Notes: generated from the letters alone by a model not told the origin. Shown: positions 25,200 through 35,278, numbered from the stretch's first letter. The stretch is 64,000 bases of DNA from Mesorhizobium sp. B2-3-4 (GCF_006442315.1 NZ_VFVY01000002.1:186001-250000); one strand, 5' to 3'. Program-made: numbers and translations.

Positions 25200-26321
25200 A
25201 TGACCTCCCGCTACCCCGCCATCTCAGCCGATATCACCAGCCTCTTCGCGGCCCGCAACACCCACGCGGTCGAGGTTGCCGTGCTACAGCCGGCCGACCC
25301 GTTTCTCGACATGGCCGGCGAGGATCTGCGCCGCCGCATCTTCCTCACCGAAAGCGAGACCGGGCAGACCTTGTGCCTGCGGCCGGAATTCACCATTCCC
25401 GTCTGCCTCGACCACATTGCCAGCCAGGCTGGCACGCCGCGCCGCTACTCCTATCTCGGCGAGGTGTTTCGCCAGCGCCGCGAGGGCGGCAACGAGTTCT
25501 TCCAGGCCGGCATCGAGGATCTCGGCGACCGCGACACGGCTGAAGCCGATGCCCGCTCGGTGGCCGACGCGCATGCGCTGCTGTCGCTTGTGCTGCCGGG
25601 CCAGGCTCTGGCAGTCACGCTCGGCGACCAGGGTATTTTCGAGGCGGTGCTGGCGGCGCTCGGCCTGCCGCGCGGCTGGCGCATGCGGCTGGCGCGAGCT
25701 TTCGGCTCGGCGCCGATGCTGGAGGCGGCACTTGCCGATCTCGCCAATCCGCCGCGCAACGGCCAACTCTCCGGCGATGTCGCGGCGCTGGTCCTTGATG
25801 GCGACTTGGACGGTCTTTCCCAACACATTGCCGGCGGCATGGAGCAGGCTGGCCTCTCCGCATCGGCCGGGCGCGCGCCATCGGACATTGGGCGGCGGCT
25901 GATCGAAAAGGCCGAGTTGCGCAGCGTACGGCTGTCGAATGAGGCTTTCGCGGCGCTGAAGGGTTTTCTGGCGATCGATGTCCCTCTGGATGGCGCAGCG
26001 CTGGCGCTGGAGTCTTTCGCCGCCGGCGCCGGGCTTTCCTTGGGGGCGGCGCTGGAAAAATTCGCGGCCCGCGCCAGGGCGATCAAGGCACACGGCTTGC
26101 CCTCGGGACAAATCCGCTACGATGCGGCCTTCGGCCGTCCGCTCGACTATTACACCGGTCTGGTTTTCGAAATCGTGGCGCGGGATGGCGAGCGCGCCCT
26201 GGCCGGCGGCGGCCGCTACGACAGGTTGCTGACGCTGCTCGGCGCCAAGACCGCGATCCCCGGTGTCGGCTTCTCGGTATGGCTCGACCGCATCGAGGCG
26301 TTGCGGGAGACGGCATCATGA
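25200..26321 (+). CDS. hisZ: ATP phosphoribosyltransferase regulatory subunit
   Basis: HisZ is a HisRS-like protein without synthetase activity that forms a hetero-octamer with the short form of HisG and makes it sensitive to histidine. The 373 residues retain class II-like blocks ([42 protein letters not shown] and GGGRYDRLL) but lack the anticodon-binding domain. The ATG at 25200 lies just after a repeat element and its stop overlaps hisG. Confidence 0.94.
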   Translation: MTSRYPAISADITSLFAARNTHAVEVAVLQPADPFLDMAGEDLRRRIFLTESETGQTLCLRPEFTIPVCLDHIASQAGTPRRYSYLGEVFRQRREGGNEFFQAGIEDLGDRDTAEADARSVADAHALLSLVLPGQALAVTLGDQGIFEAVLAALGLPRGWRMRLARAFGSAPMLEAALADLANPPRNGQLSGDVAALVLDGDLDGLSQHIAGGMEQAGLSASAGRAPSDIGRRLIEKAELRSVRLSNEAFAALKGFLAIDVPLDGAALALESFAAGAGLSLGAALEKFAARARAIKAHGLPSGQIRYDAAFGRPLDYYTGLVFEIVARDGERALAGGGRYDRLLTLLGAKTAIPGVGFSVWLDRIEALRETAS

Positions 26322-27016
26322 TCACGCTGGCGATCCCGTCGAAGGGCCGGCTCAAGGAGCAGGCGCTGGAGGTGCTGGCCAAGGCTGGCCTTGCCGTCAG
26401 CCTGCCTGGCGACGAGCGCAAATATCACGCCCGCGTCGAGAGCCTGGACAATGTCGAGGTCGCCTTCCTGTCGGCTTCCGAAATAGCTGGAGAAATCGGG
26501 CAGGGCGCGGTCGATCTCGGCATCACCGGCGAGGATCTGGTGCGCGAAAACCTTGCCAACTGGGAAGCGCGCGTCGAGATCGTCGCCCGCCTCGGTTTCG
26601 GCCATGCCGATGTCGTGGTCGCGGTGCCTGAAATCTGGCTCGACGTCGACACCATGGCCGATCTCGACGATGTTGCCGCCGATTTCCGTCAGCGCCACGG
26701 CCGGCGGCTGAGGATCGCCACCAAATACTGGCGGCTGACGCAGCAATTCTTTTCGCTCAAGCACGGCATCCAGGTCTATCGCATCGTCGAGAGTCTCGGC
26801 GCCACCGAGGGCGCGCCGGCGGCCGGCCTTGCCGACGTCATCGTCGACATCACCTCGTCAGGCTCGACGCTGCGCGCCAACCATCTCAAGGTGCTGGGCG
26901 ATGGTGTCGTCCTGAAGTCGCAGGCCTGTCTGGTGGCCTCGAAGAAGGATCGTTCCACCACCGATGAGGCGCTCTTGCGCGACATAGCAGCGAAGATGAT
27001 GGCGGCGGTCGGATAG
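26318..27016 (+). CDS. hisG: ATP phosphoribosyltransferase catalytic subunit, short form
   Basis: HisG catalyses the first committed step of histidine synthesis from ATP and PRPP. At 232 residues it is the short form lacking the C-terminal regulatory domain, consistent with the adjacent hisZ. Recognisable blocks are [41 protein letters not shown] and the PRPP-binding [17 protein letters not shown]. The ATG overlaps the hisZ stop (ATGA), which indicates translational coupling. Confidence 0.95.
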   Translation: MITLAIPSKGRLKEQALEVLAKAGLAVSLPGDERKYHARVESLDNVEVAFLSASEIAGEIGQGAVDLGITGEDLVRENLANWEARVEIVARLGFGHADVVVAVPEIWLDVDTMADLDDVAADFRQRHGRRLRIATKYWRLTQQFFSLKHGIQVYRIVESLGATEGAPAAGLADVIVDITSSGSTLRANHLKVLGDGVVLKSQACLVASKKDRSTTDEALLRDIAAKMMAAVG

Positions 27017-27090
27017 CTCCACGACCATCGGCGGGATTTCCACGATCCCGGCAGGCTGATAGGCTCGACCCGTGCTGGGAGGAGACAGCG

Positions 27091-28863
27091 ATGCCGGTCA
27101 ATCTCGACGAGTTGAAGAACGCCACCAATCTGCGCGGACGCGGCGCGCGCGCCGGCATTGTCTTTGTCGCGCCTGTGGACGGCAAGGCGCATGTTTCGGG
27201 CGAACGCAAGGTGCCGTTGCTGGAGCAGACCATTCCAGCCCTGTTCTCCGACACCGTCAGCAAATACGGAACGCTCGATGCCGCCGTTTTCGTCGGCCAG
27301 GATAAGCGCTTCACCTGGAGCGAACTGTCGGACACGGTCGATGCGCTGGCCGCCGGCTTCCTGGCGCTCGGCCTCAAAAAGGGCGACCGCGTCGGCATCT
27401 GGTCGCCCAACCGCTGGGAATGGCTGGTGACGCAGTTCGCCACCGCCCGCATCGGCCTGATCCTGGTCAACATCAACCCGGCCTACCGGCTGACCGAACT
27501 GGAATATGCCTTGAACAAGGTCGGCTGCAAGGCGCTGGTGACGGCGGCGAGCTTCAAGACCTCGGACTATCTCGGCATGATCGGGACGCTGGCGCCCGAG
27601 ATCGCCACCGCGACGCCGGGCAGACTGAAGGCCGCCAAGTTGCCGGCGCTCAGGATCGTCATTCGCATGGGCGAGGAGAACTCGCCAGGCATGTTCAATT
27701 TCGGCGACGTGCTGGCGATGGCCGGCCGCGACGAGCATGACAGCCTCGACCGGATTTCCGAGAGCTTGAAGCCGGGCGATGCGATCAACATCCAGTTCAC
27801 CTCCGGCACGACAGGCGCGCCCAAGGGTGCGACGCTCACCCATCTCAACATCGTCAACAACGGCAATTTCGTCACCTCGGCCATCAAGCTCACCGTCGAC
27901 GACCGGCTCTGCATTCCGGTGCCGCTCTACCATTGCTTCGGCATGTCGATGGGCACGATGGGCTGCGTCACCAAGGGCGCGACCATGGTTTTCCCTTGCG
28001 AGGGCTTCGATCCCGGCCTGACGCTGGAGGCGATCACGCAGGAGCGTTGCACCGGCCTCTACGGCGTCCCCACCATGTTCGTCGGCATGCTCGACCATGC
28101 TGATTTCTCGAGCTTCGATCTCTCCAGCCTGCGCACCGGCATCATGGCCGGCTCGCCATGCCCCATCGAGGTGATGAAGAAGGTGGTGTCGCTGATGCAT
28201 ATGTCGGAGGTGACAATCGCCTATGGCATGACCGAGACCAGCCCCGTCTCGTTCCAGAGCGGCACCGACGATCCGGTGGAAAAGCGCGTCTCGACCGTCG
28301 GGCGCATCCATCCGCATGTCGAGGTCAAGGCGGTCGATGCCGATGGCGCAACGGTTGCCGTCGGCGCGCCGGGCGAGCTTTGCACGCGCGGCTATTCGGT
28401 GATGAAGGGCTATTGGGACGACGACGAAAAGACCCGCGAGGCGATCGACGCCGACGGCTGGATGCACACGGGCGACCTCGCCACCATCGACGCCGAGGGT
28501 TATTGCAACATCGTCGGCCGCGTCAAGGACATGGTCATCCGCGGCGGCGAGAACGTTTATCCCAGAGAGGTCGAGGAATTCCTCTACCGCCATCCCAAGA
28601 TCAAGGAGGTGCAGGTCTTCGGCATTCCCGACGCCAAATATGGCGAGGAACTGTGCGCCTGGATCGTGCTGAAGCCCGGTCAGCTCGCCACCGAACAGGA
28701 AATCAAAACCTTCTGCGCCGGCCAGATCGCCCACTACAAGGTGCCGCGCCATATCCGCTTCCGCGCTGAATTGCCGATGACGGTGACCGGCAAGCCGCAG
28801 AAGTTTTTGATGCGTCAGGCAATGGTGGAGGAACTCGGGCTGGTGGCGCAGAAAACGGCTTGA
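27091..28863 (+). CDS. AMP-dependent acyl-CoA synthetase
   Basis: This ANL-superfamily ligase activates a carboxylic acid, probably a medium- or long-chain fatty acid, to its CoA thioester. The 590 residues include the P-loop [24 protein letters not shown], the GWMHTGDLA motif, the hinge [20 protein letters not shown] (in parts) and the catalytic-Lys region TVTGKPQK at the C-terminus. The overall form resembles ACSF2/FadD-type synthetases. It is 75 bases after hisG on the same strand but functionally unrelated, and is convergent with the BTAD-hydrolase gene. Confidence 0.92.
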   Translation: MPVNLDELKNATNLRGRGARAGIVFVAPVDGKAHVSGERKVPLLEQTIPALFSDTVSKYGTLDAAVFVGQDKRFTWSELSDTVDALAAGFLALGLKKGDRVGIWSPNRWEWLVTQFATARIGLILVNINPAYRLTELEYALNKVGCKALVTAASFKTSDYLGMIGTLAPEIATATPGRLKAAKLPALRIVIRMGEENSPGMFNFGDVLAMAGRDEHDSLDRISESLKPGDAINIQFTSGTTGAPKGATLTHLNIVNNGNFVTSAIKLTVDDRLCIPVPLYHCFGMSMGTMGCVTKGATMVFPCEGFDPGLTLEAITQERCTGLYGVPTMFVGMLDHADFSSFDLSSLRTGIMAGSPCPIEVMKKVVSLMHMSEVTIAYGMTETSPVSFQSGTDDPVEKRVSTVGRIHPHVEVKAVDADGATVAVGAPGELCTRGYSVMKGYWDDDEKTREAIDADGWMHTGDLATIDAEGYCNIVGRVKDMVIRGGENVYPREVEEFLYRHPKIKEVQVFGIPDAKYGEELCAWIVLKPGQLATEQEIKTFCAGQIAHYKVPRHIRFRAELPMTVTGKPQKFLMRQAMVEELGLVAQKTA

Positions 28864-28870
28864 GGCAGGA

Positions 28871-30415
28871 CTACCGGGGCCGCGCCAACGCGCCGATGCT
28901 GTCGAGCAGCAACTGACGGTCGCCGACCCAGAACCAGTGGTCGTCGCCTTCGACCTCGATGAATCGCGCGCCTGGAATCCTGGACGCCAGGAACCGCCCG
29001 GCCTCGATGCGCACGGCGCGGTCACCGGAGCGGTGGACAACAATCGTCGGGGCCGAGACTTTTGCCAGGAGGTGACGGACATCGGCGTCCCGTAGCGCCT
29101 CCAGCAGCCCCGCGACCGCGCCCGGACTGGAGGCTGCCCTGAGCAAACCGGCCCACCAGATCCTCGCCTGGCGGTCGTCGCCAAGGCTCGGGGCGAAAGT
29201 CTCGATTTCCGCCGGGCCGCCCCAGCCAGCCAGCAGCCGTTGCTTCCAGAGGTCGTATTGCGCGACGGTCAATGCGTAGGGATAGTCGGCCGCGCGGCTG
29301 CCTTTGGCGAGCGAGCCCCAAAGGACGAGGCCGCTCAGGCGATCGGGATGGTCCACGGCAAAGCGGATACAGCCCGGCCCGCCCTCCGAAGCACCGACCA
29401 GCAGGGCCCGGCGGCTGCCGGCCGCGTCCATGACCGCCAGAATATCCTGCGCCGTCGCCTCGACGGTGGGACGGGCGCCGACGCGGTCGGAAAGCCCCAT
29501 GCCACGCCGGTCGAAGAGGATCAGGCGACCCAGGCGCGAAACCGCGGTCAGCCAGGCGCGGCAGCTCGGGTCTTCCCAGATGCGCTCGACATGCGAAATG
29601 AAGCCGGGAACAAGCACGATGTCGACCGGGCCCTTGCCGACGATCTGGTACGCGATGTGGATGCCGCCCACCGCGACATAGCGCGTCCTGGGCACCTCCA
29701 GGGCCGCGTCTTGCACTGGGCCGCGCAGCATGGCGAGCGTGGCGGGGTCCGGCGCCACGCCGAGTTCATCGCGCAAGAGCCGGATGCACGTCTCGATCTG
29801 CCGCTCGGCCGCCGCCTTGTCTCCGGTCGCCAGATGGGCACGGATCAAATGGCGGTGCGCGCTTTCGCTCAAGGGATCGAGTGCCGTCAGCCGTGTCGCA
29901 TGAACGACCGCGCCGCGCGGCTCACCGCCGGCGATCTTGGCTTCGACGAGCCGCTCCAGCGCCTGCACCAGCCGGCCGCGCAACGTCTCCCGCCGGAAGA
30001 AGACCCATTCCTCGAATTGCGGACAGTCCGGTAGTGAGAAGCCGGCGAGATAGTCGTCCCTGTAGATCCCGGCTGCTTCATCGAGAGAGCCGGAATCGCA
30101 CGCATGCTCGAAAACCCTGGTGTCGAGTTCGGCGGTCAGTGCCGGGTGCAGGCTGAGGGCGTCGCCTTTGGCGGCGATGATCTCGCGGCCAAAGGCGATG
30201 CGGATTTTGTGCAATGTGCGCCGCAGGCGTGCGCGGGCGGCCTGCTCGTCGGTTTCGGGCCACAAAAGCGTGGCGGCGACCTCGCGCGCCACCGGTCCAC
30301 TCGCCTCGGCGAGATAGATGAGAAGCGCCGCCGCCTTGCGCAGGGCAAGCTCCACTCGCCGGCCGTTCAAGTGGAACTCCGGAAAACCCAGGAATCGGAA
30401 CTCCAATTGTTCCAT
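28871..30415 (-). CDS. SARP/BTAD-type regulator fused to an alpha/beta hydrolase
   Basis: This 514-residue protein joins two normally separate modules. Residues 1-100 (LEFRFLGFPEFHLNGRRVEL onward) resemble an OmpR-type winged helix of SARP regulators. About 100-245 is a bacterial transcriptional activation domain (helical repeats, DPLSESAHRHLIRAHLATGDKAAA). About 260-514 is an alpha/beta hydrolase with nucleophile motif LLVGASEGGPG, acid in HRSGDRAVR and His in GDDHWFW, so the triad looks intact. GTG at 30481 and ATG at 30433 are alternative starts; 30415 gives a complete domain. It is divergent from a methyltransferase gene. Confidence 0.8.
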   Translation of the reverse strand: MEQLEFRFLGFPEFHLNGRRVELALRKAAALLIYLAEASGPVAREVAATLLWPETDEQAARARLRRTLHKIRIAFGREIIAAKGDALSLHPALTAELDTRVFEHACDSGSLDEAAGIYRDDYLAGFSLPDCPQFEEWVFFRRETLRGRLVQALERLVEAKIAGGEPRGAVVHATRLTALDPLSESAHRHLIRAHLATGDKAAAERQIETCIRLLRDELGVAPDPATLAMLRGPVQDAALEVPRTRYVAVGGIHIAYQIVGKGPVDIVLVPGFISHVERIWEDPSCRAWLTAVSRLGRLILFDRRGMGLSDRVGARPTVEATAQDILAVMDAAGSRRALLVGASEGGPGCIRFAVDHPDRLSGLVLWGSLAKGSRAADYPYALTVAQYDLWKQRLLAGWGGPAEIETFAPSLGDDRQARIWWAGLLRAASSPGAVAGLLEALRDADVRHLLAKVSAPTIVVHRSGDRAVRIEAGRFLASRIPGARFIEVEGDDHWFWVGDRQLLLDSIGALARPR

Positions 30416-30616
30416 CGATGCGCACACGGCCATCCAGGGGACGTTGAGGGGACGCCGGCCTTCTATCCAATCCCACGACACCGGGCCGACCGGCCCGATC
30501 AGAAAACTCCCTTGGAGCGAGAAATGTCACGGGTCAATACTCTCAACCGCTATCGCACGTCCGGATCCGTTGCCGGCGGCCGCGCCGCTGCCGACACAGG
30601 GCAAGGAGGCTGAGAT

Positions 30617-31258
30617 ATGTGCCAATCCTGCCTTTCCTGGTACGCGCGTTGCGTCGCGCCATACATCGTCCACGCCGGCTGTTCGGCAAACGCGTTCGCT
30701 GACATGCGAAAGCGCATGATTCCGCGGGCAGCGGGCTTTGTCGTCGAAGTGGGCTTCGGGTCAGGGCTCAACCTGCCATATTACGACGTCGGCAAGGTGA
30801 AGCGGTTGGTCGGCATCGATCCCGACGGCACGATGCTGGGCCTGGCCGAACCGAAGAGCCGCTCCGTGCCGTTCGATGTCGACTGTATCAGGGCCAGCGG
30901 TGAAAGGCTGCCCTTGGCCGACAGCTTCGCCGACACGGTGGTCGTCACCTATGCCTTCTGCACCATTCCCGACCCTGAGGCCGCACTGACCGAAATCCGG
31001 CGCGTCCTGAAGTCCACGGGCCGGTTGATCTTCATCGAGCACGGTCAGGCCGAAGGAACGCGTTGCCGCAAATGGCAGGAACGCCTGAACCTGGTATGGG
31101 GTCGGTTCGCCGGCGGCTGTCACCTCAACCGCGATCCATTGCAACTGATCCGTGCGGCGGGCCTGCATGTCGTCGAAGCGGAGCGCGACCGGTTCCGGCT
31201 GCCCTTCTGGCAGTTGGGAAGTCACCATGCAGGCATCGCGATTCCCGGGACGGGGTGA
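30617..31258 (+). CDS. class I SAM-dependent methyltransferase
   Basis: The 213 residues hold a Rossmann-like methyltransferase domain with motif I VVEVGFGSGLNLPYY, motif II LVGIDPDGTML and motif IV region ADTVVVTYAFCTIPDPEAAL. This resembles the UbiE/METTL7-like group acting on small molecules or lipids. An N-terminal MCQSCLSWYARCV region with three cysteines precedes the domain. The ATG at 30617 follows AAGGAGG, so the start is firm. It faces the BTAD-hydrolase gene across a 200-base gap, but the two need not be functionally related. The substrate is unknown. Confidence 0.85.
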   Translation: MCQSCLSWYARCVAPYIVHAGCSANAFADMRKRMIPRAAGFVVEVGFGSGLNLPYYDVGKVKRLVGIDPDGTMLGLAEPKSRSVPFDVDCIRASGERLPLADSFADTVVVTYAFCTIPDPEAALTEIRRVLKSTGRLIFIEHGQAEGTRCRKWQERLNLVWGRFAGGCHLNRDPLQLIRAAGLHVVEAERDRFRLPFWQLGSHHAGIAIPGTG

Positions 31259-31297
31259 CTGGCCTGGTCGCCTCCTGCAACCGTCGACCGGTAAAAG

Positions 31298-31311
31298 GCA
31301 CTGTACTGCAT
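31298..31311. promoter_or_regulatory. operator-like site upstream of the first nucleoside hydrolase gene
   Basis: The site GCACTGTACTGCAT lies 90 bases before the start at 31401. Its reverse complement (ATGCAGTACAGTGC) matches the perfect palindrome at 34227-34240 at 10 of 14 positions. It is a candidate second binding site for the local TetR regulator. Confidence 0.45.
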
Positions 31312-31400
31312 TCGCTTCCACGACGAATGACCCGAACTTGACTGTGCGGGCGTGGCGGTCTCTTGTTCCCGAGGATCAGGCCGACAGTGGAGGTGTCATC

Positions 31401-32375
31401 ATGGAAAAGATCATCCTGGATTGCGACCCCGGGCATGACGACGCCATCGCCATTCTTCTGGCGGCAGGCAATCCGAACATCGATCTCCTCGGCATCACGA
31501 CGGTTTCGGGTAACCACAATGTCGAGAACACCACGCGCAATGCGCTGGCCACCTGCACCGCCTATGGCATCAAGGTGCCGGTGGCGAAGGGCTCTCCGGG
31601 CCCACTGATCAGCGATCAGGTGCTGGCGGTCGAAATTCACGGCGATACCGGGCTCGACGGCCCGGTGTTGCCGCCTGCTTCCTTCGAACTCGACAAGCGG
31701 CATGCCGTCGACTTCATCATCGACACGGTCATGGCGCACGAGCCGAAGACCGTGACGCTGGTGCCGGTCGGCCCCTACACCAACATCGCGCTCGCTGCCC
31801 GCAAGGACCCCCGCATCATCGAACGGGTGAAGCGGGTCGTCGCGATGGGCGGGGCCTATACCAGGGGCAACATCACGCCGGCGGCCGAGTTCAACATCTA
31901 TGGCGACCCGGAGGCGGCCGACGTGGTGTTCCGCGCCGCCTGGGACGTCACCATGGTCGGGCTCGACCTGACGCACCAGGCGCTGGCCACGCCGGAGCTG
32001 CAGGACAGGGTGCGCGCCGTCGGCGGCCCGATCGCCAAGTTCATCCTCGATATCTGGGAGTTCATAGCGACCACGCATGGCGGCCTGCTGCAGATCGAGT
32101 ACCCCGCCGTCCACGATGCGTGCTGCGTCGCGGCCATGATAGACCCGACCGTCTTCACCACCGAGAAGGCCGATATCCGTGTGGAAATCGCCGGCCGGTG
32201 GACCAAGGGCATGACGGTCTGCAATTTCGAGAAGATGGGCGGCATGCACCATTTCGGCGGCACCGCAAGCGAGCAGCTCAACTTCCGCCACAACGTGGCG
32301 ATGAAGCTCGATCATGCGAAGTTCTGCGACCTGATCGTCGATGCGCTGGAGCGCCTTGCCAGACAAAAGGCGTGA
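31401..32375 (+). CDS. nucleoside hydrolase (IunH family), first copy
   Basis: Nucleoside hydrolases cleave the N-glycosidic bond of ribonucleosides to free base and ribose. The 324 residues show the Ca2+-binding N-terminal motif DCDPGHDDA, VALVGP-like LVPVGPYTNIALAA, MGGAYTRGNITPAAEFNIYGDPEAA and the C-terminal EYPAVHDACCVAA with the active-site His. An ATG at 31401 follows GGAGGTG. It is separated from the second hydrolase by the TetR gene, and shares an operator-like site with that locus. Confidence 0.93.
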   Translation: MEKIILDCDPGHDDAIAILLAAGNPNIDLLGITTVSGNHNVENTTRNALATCTAYGIKVPVAKGSPGPLISDQVLAVEIHGDTGLDGPVLPPASFELDKRHAVDFIIDTVMAHEPKTVTLVPVGPYTNIALAARKDPRIIERVKRVVAMGGAYTRGNITPAAEFNIYGDPEAADVVFRAAWDVTMVGLDLTHQALATPELQDRVRAVGGPIAKFILDIWEFIATTHGGLLQIEYPAVHDACCVAAMIDPTVFTTEKADIRVEIAGRWTKGMTVCNFEKMGGMHHFGGTASEQLNFRHNVAMKLDHAKFCDLIVDALERLARQKA

Positions 32376-32438
32376 TCGGCGCCTTCTCCCGGCGAACCGG
32401 CGCGAACAGCACGATCTCGGCAAAATCGGCTTCTTTCG

Positions 32439-33116
32439 TCACCGTTGCCGCCCGCCCTTGATCTCCGACGGCCGCGGCGCCGTCCCTCGCTCCTGCACCA
32501 GCGGCCCGAGCAGCACCTCGCCGAACAGCGGCTGGTAGCTCCTGCGCACCGCCGGATCCTCCTTGAAGGACAGCGCGTACTGACCGATCTGGTGGAAATA
32601 GGTGATGCGCGCGCGCACCAGGCTTTCATCCGGCGGATAGCCCATGGCGCGGAACGAGCGGATCAAAAGCTCGATGCGCAGATCGTCGATATCCTTGACC
32701 TCCTGCGCCAGCTTCTTCGATGTTCGCGACCAGTCGCGCACGGCCAGATCAAGCAGCGGACTGAACGGCGCCTCGTCGACCCAGACATGCACGATGTCGG
32801 TGAAGAACTGCAGGCCATCCGGGTCGTGCGTCTCGCGCATCGCCCAGAACGGCTGGCAATTGATGTCCCGCCATTCCTGCAGCAGGCCGTCGCGAAGATC
32901 GGCCAGGCTGGTGAAATGGAAGTAGAAGCTGCCGCGGGTCACCTTGAACTGCTTGGCGAGGCGGTCGATCTTGACCTCGCCGATGCCGTGTTTCTCCAGC
33001 ACCTTGCGTGCCGCCGCGATCCAGGCCTCGCGGCTCAGCGTCTGCCGCGCCGTTTTCGCGGGCGCGGCGGCCTTGGACGGTCTCTTGCCTCTGGCAGGGG
33101 CGCTGTCCGCTTTCAT
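32439..33116 (-). CDS. TetR/AcrR family transcriptional regulator
   Basis: This 225-residue repressor has a Lys/Ala-rich N-terminal extension, then a TetR helix-turn-helix (about 28-75) with AWIAAARKVLEKHGIGEVKI and RLAKQFKVTRGSFYFHFTSL, and a divergent ligand-binding domain. The ATG at 33116 gives a typical start, and the longer frame from 33200 is not supported. It lies 103 bases downstream of the second nucleoside hydrolase on the same strand, so it is probably co-expressed and autoregulates through the palindrome at 34227-34240. Confidence 0.9.
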   Translation of the reverse strand: MKADSAPARGKRPSKAAAPAKTARQTLSREAWIAAARKVLEKHGIGEVKIDRLAKQFKVTRGSFYFHFTSLADLRDGLLQEWRDINCQPFWAMRETHDPDGLQFFTDIVHVWVDEAPFSPLLDLAVRDWSRTSKKLAQEVKDIDDLRIELLIRSFRAMGYPPDESLVRARITYFHQIGQYALSFKEDPAVRRSYQPLFGEVLLGPLVQERGTAPRPSEIKGGRQR

Positions 33117-33219
33117 GTGGTCAAGACCTTCATCGCCATGCCCAATGCCTGCAATCCGTTTGCCGGCTCCGATGCGCTTCGCGACTCTTCGAGTGTCCAT
33201 CTATCGCGGAACACCGGGC

Positions 33220-34164
33220 TCAGGGCAATGCGCTGATCCGCTCAAGCATGAGTTCGAAGAACGGCGCCGGATCGATGCGCCGCAGCACGTTGCAGTTCTT
33301 GCGCCGTCCGGTCACGTGCCACCAGTCGACGACGGTCATGCCGATCGTCTCCGGCGAGACGATGTCGACCGTCACGGCGCACTGGCGCTGCTCGTAGACC
33401 TGCGGCGCCAGCAGATAGCCGGTGACGCAGGCGTCGTGGATCGGGCGCGCCGGCGTCTCGAACTTGTGGGTGCCGTACTGGCGGTAGAAGTCGGCGAGGT
33501 TCGCGGCCTCGATCGCGGCGCGGCTGCCGGTGGCGCGCAGGCGGTCGAGCCATTCCGGGGTCATCAGCGCGGTGTAGGTGCAGTCGATACCCGCCATGGT
33601 CACCGGCGCGCCGCTGTCGAACACCTTGTGCGCGGCATGCGGGTCGACGAAGATGTTGAACTCGGCGGCAGGCGTGGCGTTGCCGCCCTGGAAGAACCCG
33701 CCGCCCATCAGCACCACCTCCCGCAGGCGCGGCACGATCCTCGGCTCCATGGTCATGGCCATGGCCAGATTGGTCATCGGCCCGAGCGTGCAGACGGTCA
33801 GTTCGCCTTCGGGCGCATCCATGATCGTGCGCACCATGTAGTTGACCGCATGTTCGCCTTGCAGCGGCGTCGCCGGCTCGGGCAGGTCGGCACCGTCGAG
33901 ACCGGTTTCGCCATGGACATATTCGGCCGTGATCAGCTTGCGCACCATCGGCGCCGGGCACCCGGCGTAGACAGGCACATCAGGCCGTCCGGCGAGTTCC
34001 ACGACCTTCAGCGCGTTCTTCGATGTCAGCGCGAGCGGCACGTTGCCGCCGACCGTTGTGATACCGACCACGTCGAGCTCGGCTGGCGACCCCAGTGCGA
34101 AGAGGATGGCGAAGGCGTCGTCCTGGCCCGGATCGGTGTCTATGATGATCTTGCGTGGTGCCAT
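33220..34164 (-). CDS. nucleoside hydrolase (IunH family), second copy
   Basis: This is a second nucleoside hydrolase of 314 residues, related to the first but clearly distinct. It has the DTDPGQDDAFAILFALG metal motif, TVCTLGPMTNLAMAM, LMGGGFFQGGNATPAAEFN and a C-terminal RPIHDACVTGYLL with the active-site His. The frame extends to 34299, but the ATG at 34164 (MAPRKIIIDTDPG) is the normal family start. It is divergent from the 2-oxoglutarate oxygenase gene, with a perfect 14-bp palindrome between them, and is followed by the TetR gene. Confidence 0.93.
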   Translation of the reverse strand: MAPRKIIIDTDPGQDDAFAILFALGSPAELDVVGITTVGGNVPLALTSKNALKVVELAGRPDVPVYAGCPAPMVRKLITAEYVHGETGLDGADLPEPATPLQGEHAVNYMVRTIMDAPEGELTVCTLGPMTNLAMAMTMEPRIVPRLREVVLMGGGFFQGGNATPAAEFNIFVDPHAAHKVFDSGAPVTMAGIDCTYTALMTPEWLDRLRATGSRAAIEAANLADFYRQYGTHKFETPARPIHDACVTGYLLAPQVYEQRQCAVTVDIVSPETIGMTVVDWWHVTGRRKNCNVLRRIDPAPFFELMLERISALP

Positions 34165-34226
34165 GATGCCGCGTCCTTCCGTTTGCGATCGAAAGCCTAT
34201 TGATGAGGCCGTTCGGATGTGTAGAA

Positions 34227-34240
34227 ATACAGTACTGTAT
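34227..34240. promoter_or_regulatory. perfect palindromic operator between divergent nucleoside hydrolase and oxygenase genes
   Basis: ATACAGTACTGTAT is a perfect 14-bp palindrome. It lies 27 bases before the oxygenase start at 34268 and 63 bases before the hydrolase start at 34164. Placement and symmetry fit a dimeric repressor such as the TetR protein encoded at 32439. Confidence 0.7.
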
Positions 34241-34267
34241 CTTATGTTCAAGACAGGGTGTCCGAAA

Positions 34268-35278
34268 ATGAATGCACAAGAGCGCGGCGATTTTTCCAAA
34301 ATTCCGATCCTCGACGTTTCGGCTCTCTACGGCGACGACGAAGGCGCGATCCGGGCGACGGCCGCGACGCTGCGCCGCTATCTCGAGACGATCGGCTTCC
34401 TCTATGTCACCGGCCACCCCATTGCGCGCGCCGATGTCGAAGCGGTGCGCGAAGCCTCCAAGCGCTTCTTCGCCCTGCCCGAGGAGGAAAAGGCTAAGCT
34501 CAAGATCGACAGGAATTTCCGCGGCTTCCTGCCCTTTGCCGGCTCGACCATCGTCACCTCGTCGGTGGCGACCGTCAGCAAGCCGAACCAGAGCGAATCG
34601 ATCTTCTTCATGCACGAGGTCGGCGCGGACGATCCGCGCGCCTTGGCCGACAAGCCGCTGCAAGGCCCGAACCAGTGGCCCGATGAGGCGGCTCTTGCCG
34701 GGTTCCGCGAAACGATCGAGCGCTATGTCGAGGAGATGGGCACGCTCGCCCGCAAGATGGTGCGCGCCATCGCGCTCTCGCTCGGCCTGCCCTCCGACAG
34801 TCTCGATCGCTATTTCGAGCAACCGACGACCTTCCTGCGGCTGTTGCACTATCCCACCCAGCCGCAGGAGGAGGGGCTGTTCGGCTCGGCGCCGCACACC
34901 GATTACGGGTTCATAACGCTGCTGGCGCAGGACAATGTCGGCGGCCTTGAGGTCAAGAACAAGGCTGGCGACTGGGTTCCCGCGCCTCCGGTTCCGGATT
35001 CCTTCGTCATGAATGTCGGCGACATACTGGCGCGCTGGTCGAACGACCAGTTCGTCTCGACGCCGCACCGCGTCATCAACCGCTCCGGACGCGAGCGCTA
35101 TTCGCAGCCCTTCTTCTTCGACCCCTCGATGGACGAGACGATCGAAGCACTGCCGGTCTGCGTGCCGGCCGGCACCCAGCCGAAATACGAGCCGGTGCTC
35201 TATGGTGATTATCTGATGGAGCGCATCGACAAGAACTATCACTACCGCAAGAAGGCCGCGCAAGCCGCCGCCTCGTAA
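34268..35278 (+). CDS. 2-oxoglutarate/Fe(II) oxygenase, isopenicillin N synthase family
   Basis: This 336-residue protein has the DIOX_N region (IPILDVSALYGDDEGAI) and the double-stranded beta-helix oxygenase domain. The iron ligands are in APHTDYGFITLL (His, Asp) and STPHRVINRSGRERYSQPFFF (in parts; distal His, with Arg-x-Ser for 2-oxoglutarate). The family includes hydroxylases of small molecules, among them fungal thymine-7-hydroxylase. The neighbours (nucleoside hydrolases, ABC transporter) make a nucleobase or modified-nucleoside substrate plausible, but this is inference. An in-frame ATG at 34244 is an alternative start. Confidence 0.9.
   Translation: MNAQERGDFSKIPILDVSALYGDDEGAIRATAATLRRYLETIGFLYVTGHPIARADVEAVREASKRFFALPEEEKAKLKIDRNFRGFLPFAGSTIVTSSVATVSKPNQSESIFFMHEVGADDPRALADKPLQGPNQWPDEAALAGFRETIERYVEEMGTLARKMVRAIALSLGLPSDSLDRYFEQPTTFLRLLHYPTQPQEEGLFGSAPHTDYGFITLLAQDNVGGLEVKNKAGDWVPAPPVPDSFVMNVGDILARWSNDQFVSTPHRVINRSGRERYSQPFFFDPSMDETIEALPVCVPAGTQPKYEPVLYGDYLMERIDKNYHYRKKAAQAAAS

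Noticed and set aside
26776..29184. An 802-codon open frame on the minus strand opposite hisG and the acyl-CoA synthetase
   Set aside because: Both plus-strand genes are clear, and the antisense frame has no domain or ribosome binding site.
32405..32430. An extra copy of the katG-leader repeat (CTCGGCAAAATC) between the nucleoside hydrolase and tetR genes
   Set aside because: Only a single 12-base match occurs, with no tandem arrangement, so it is probably chance.
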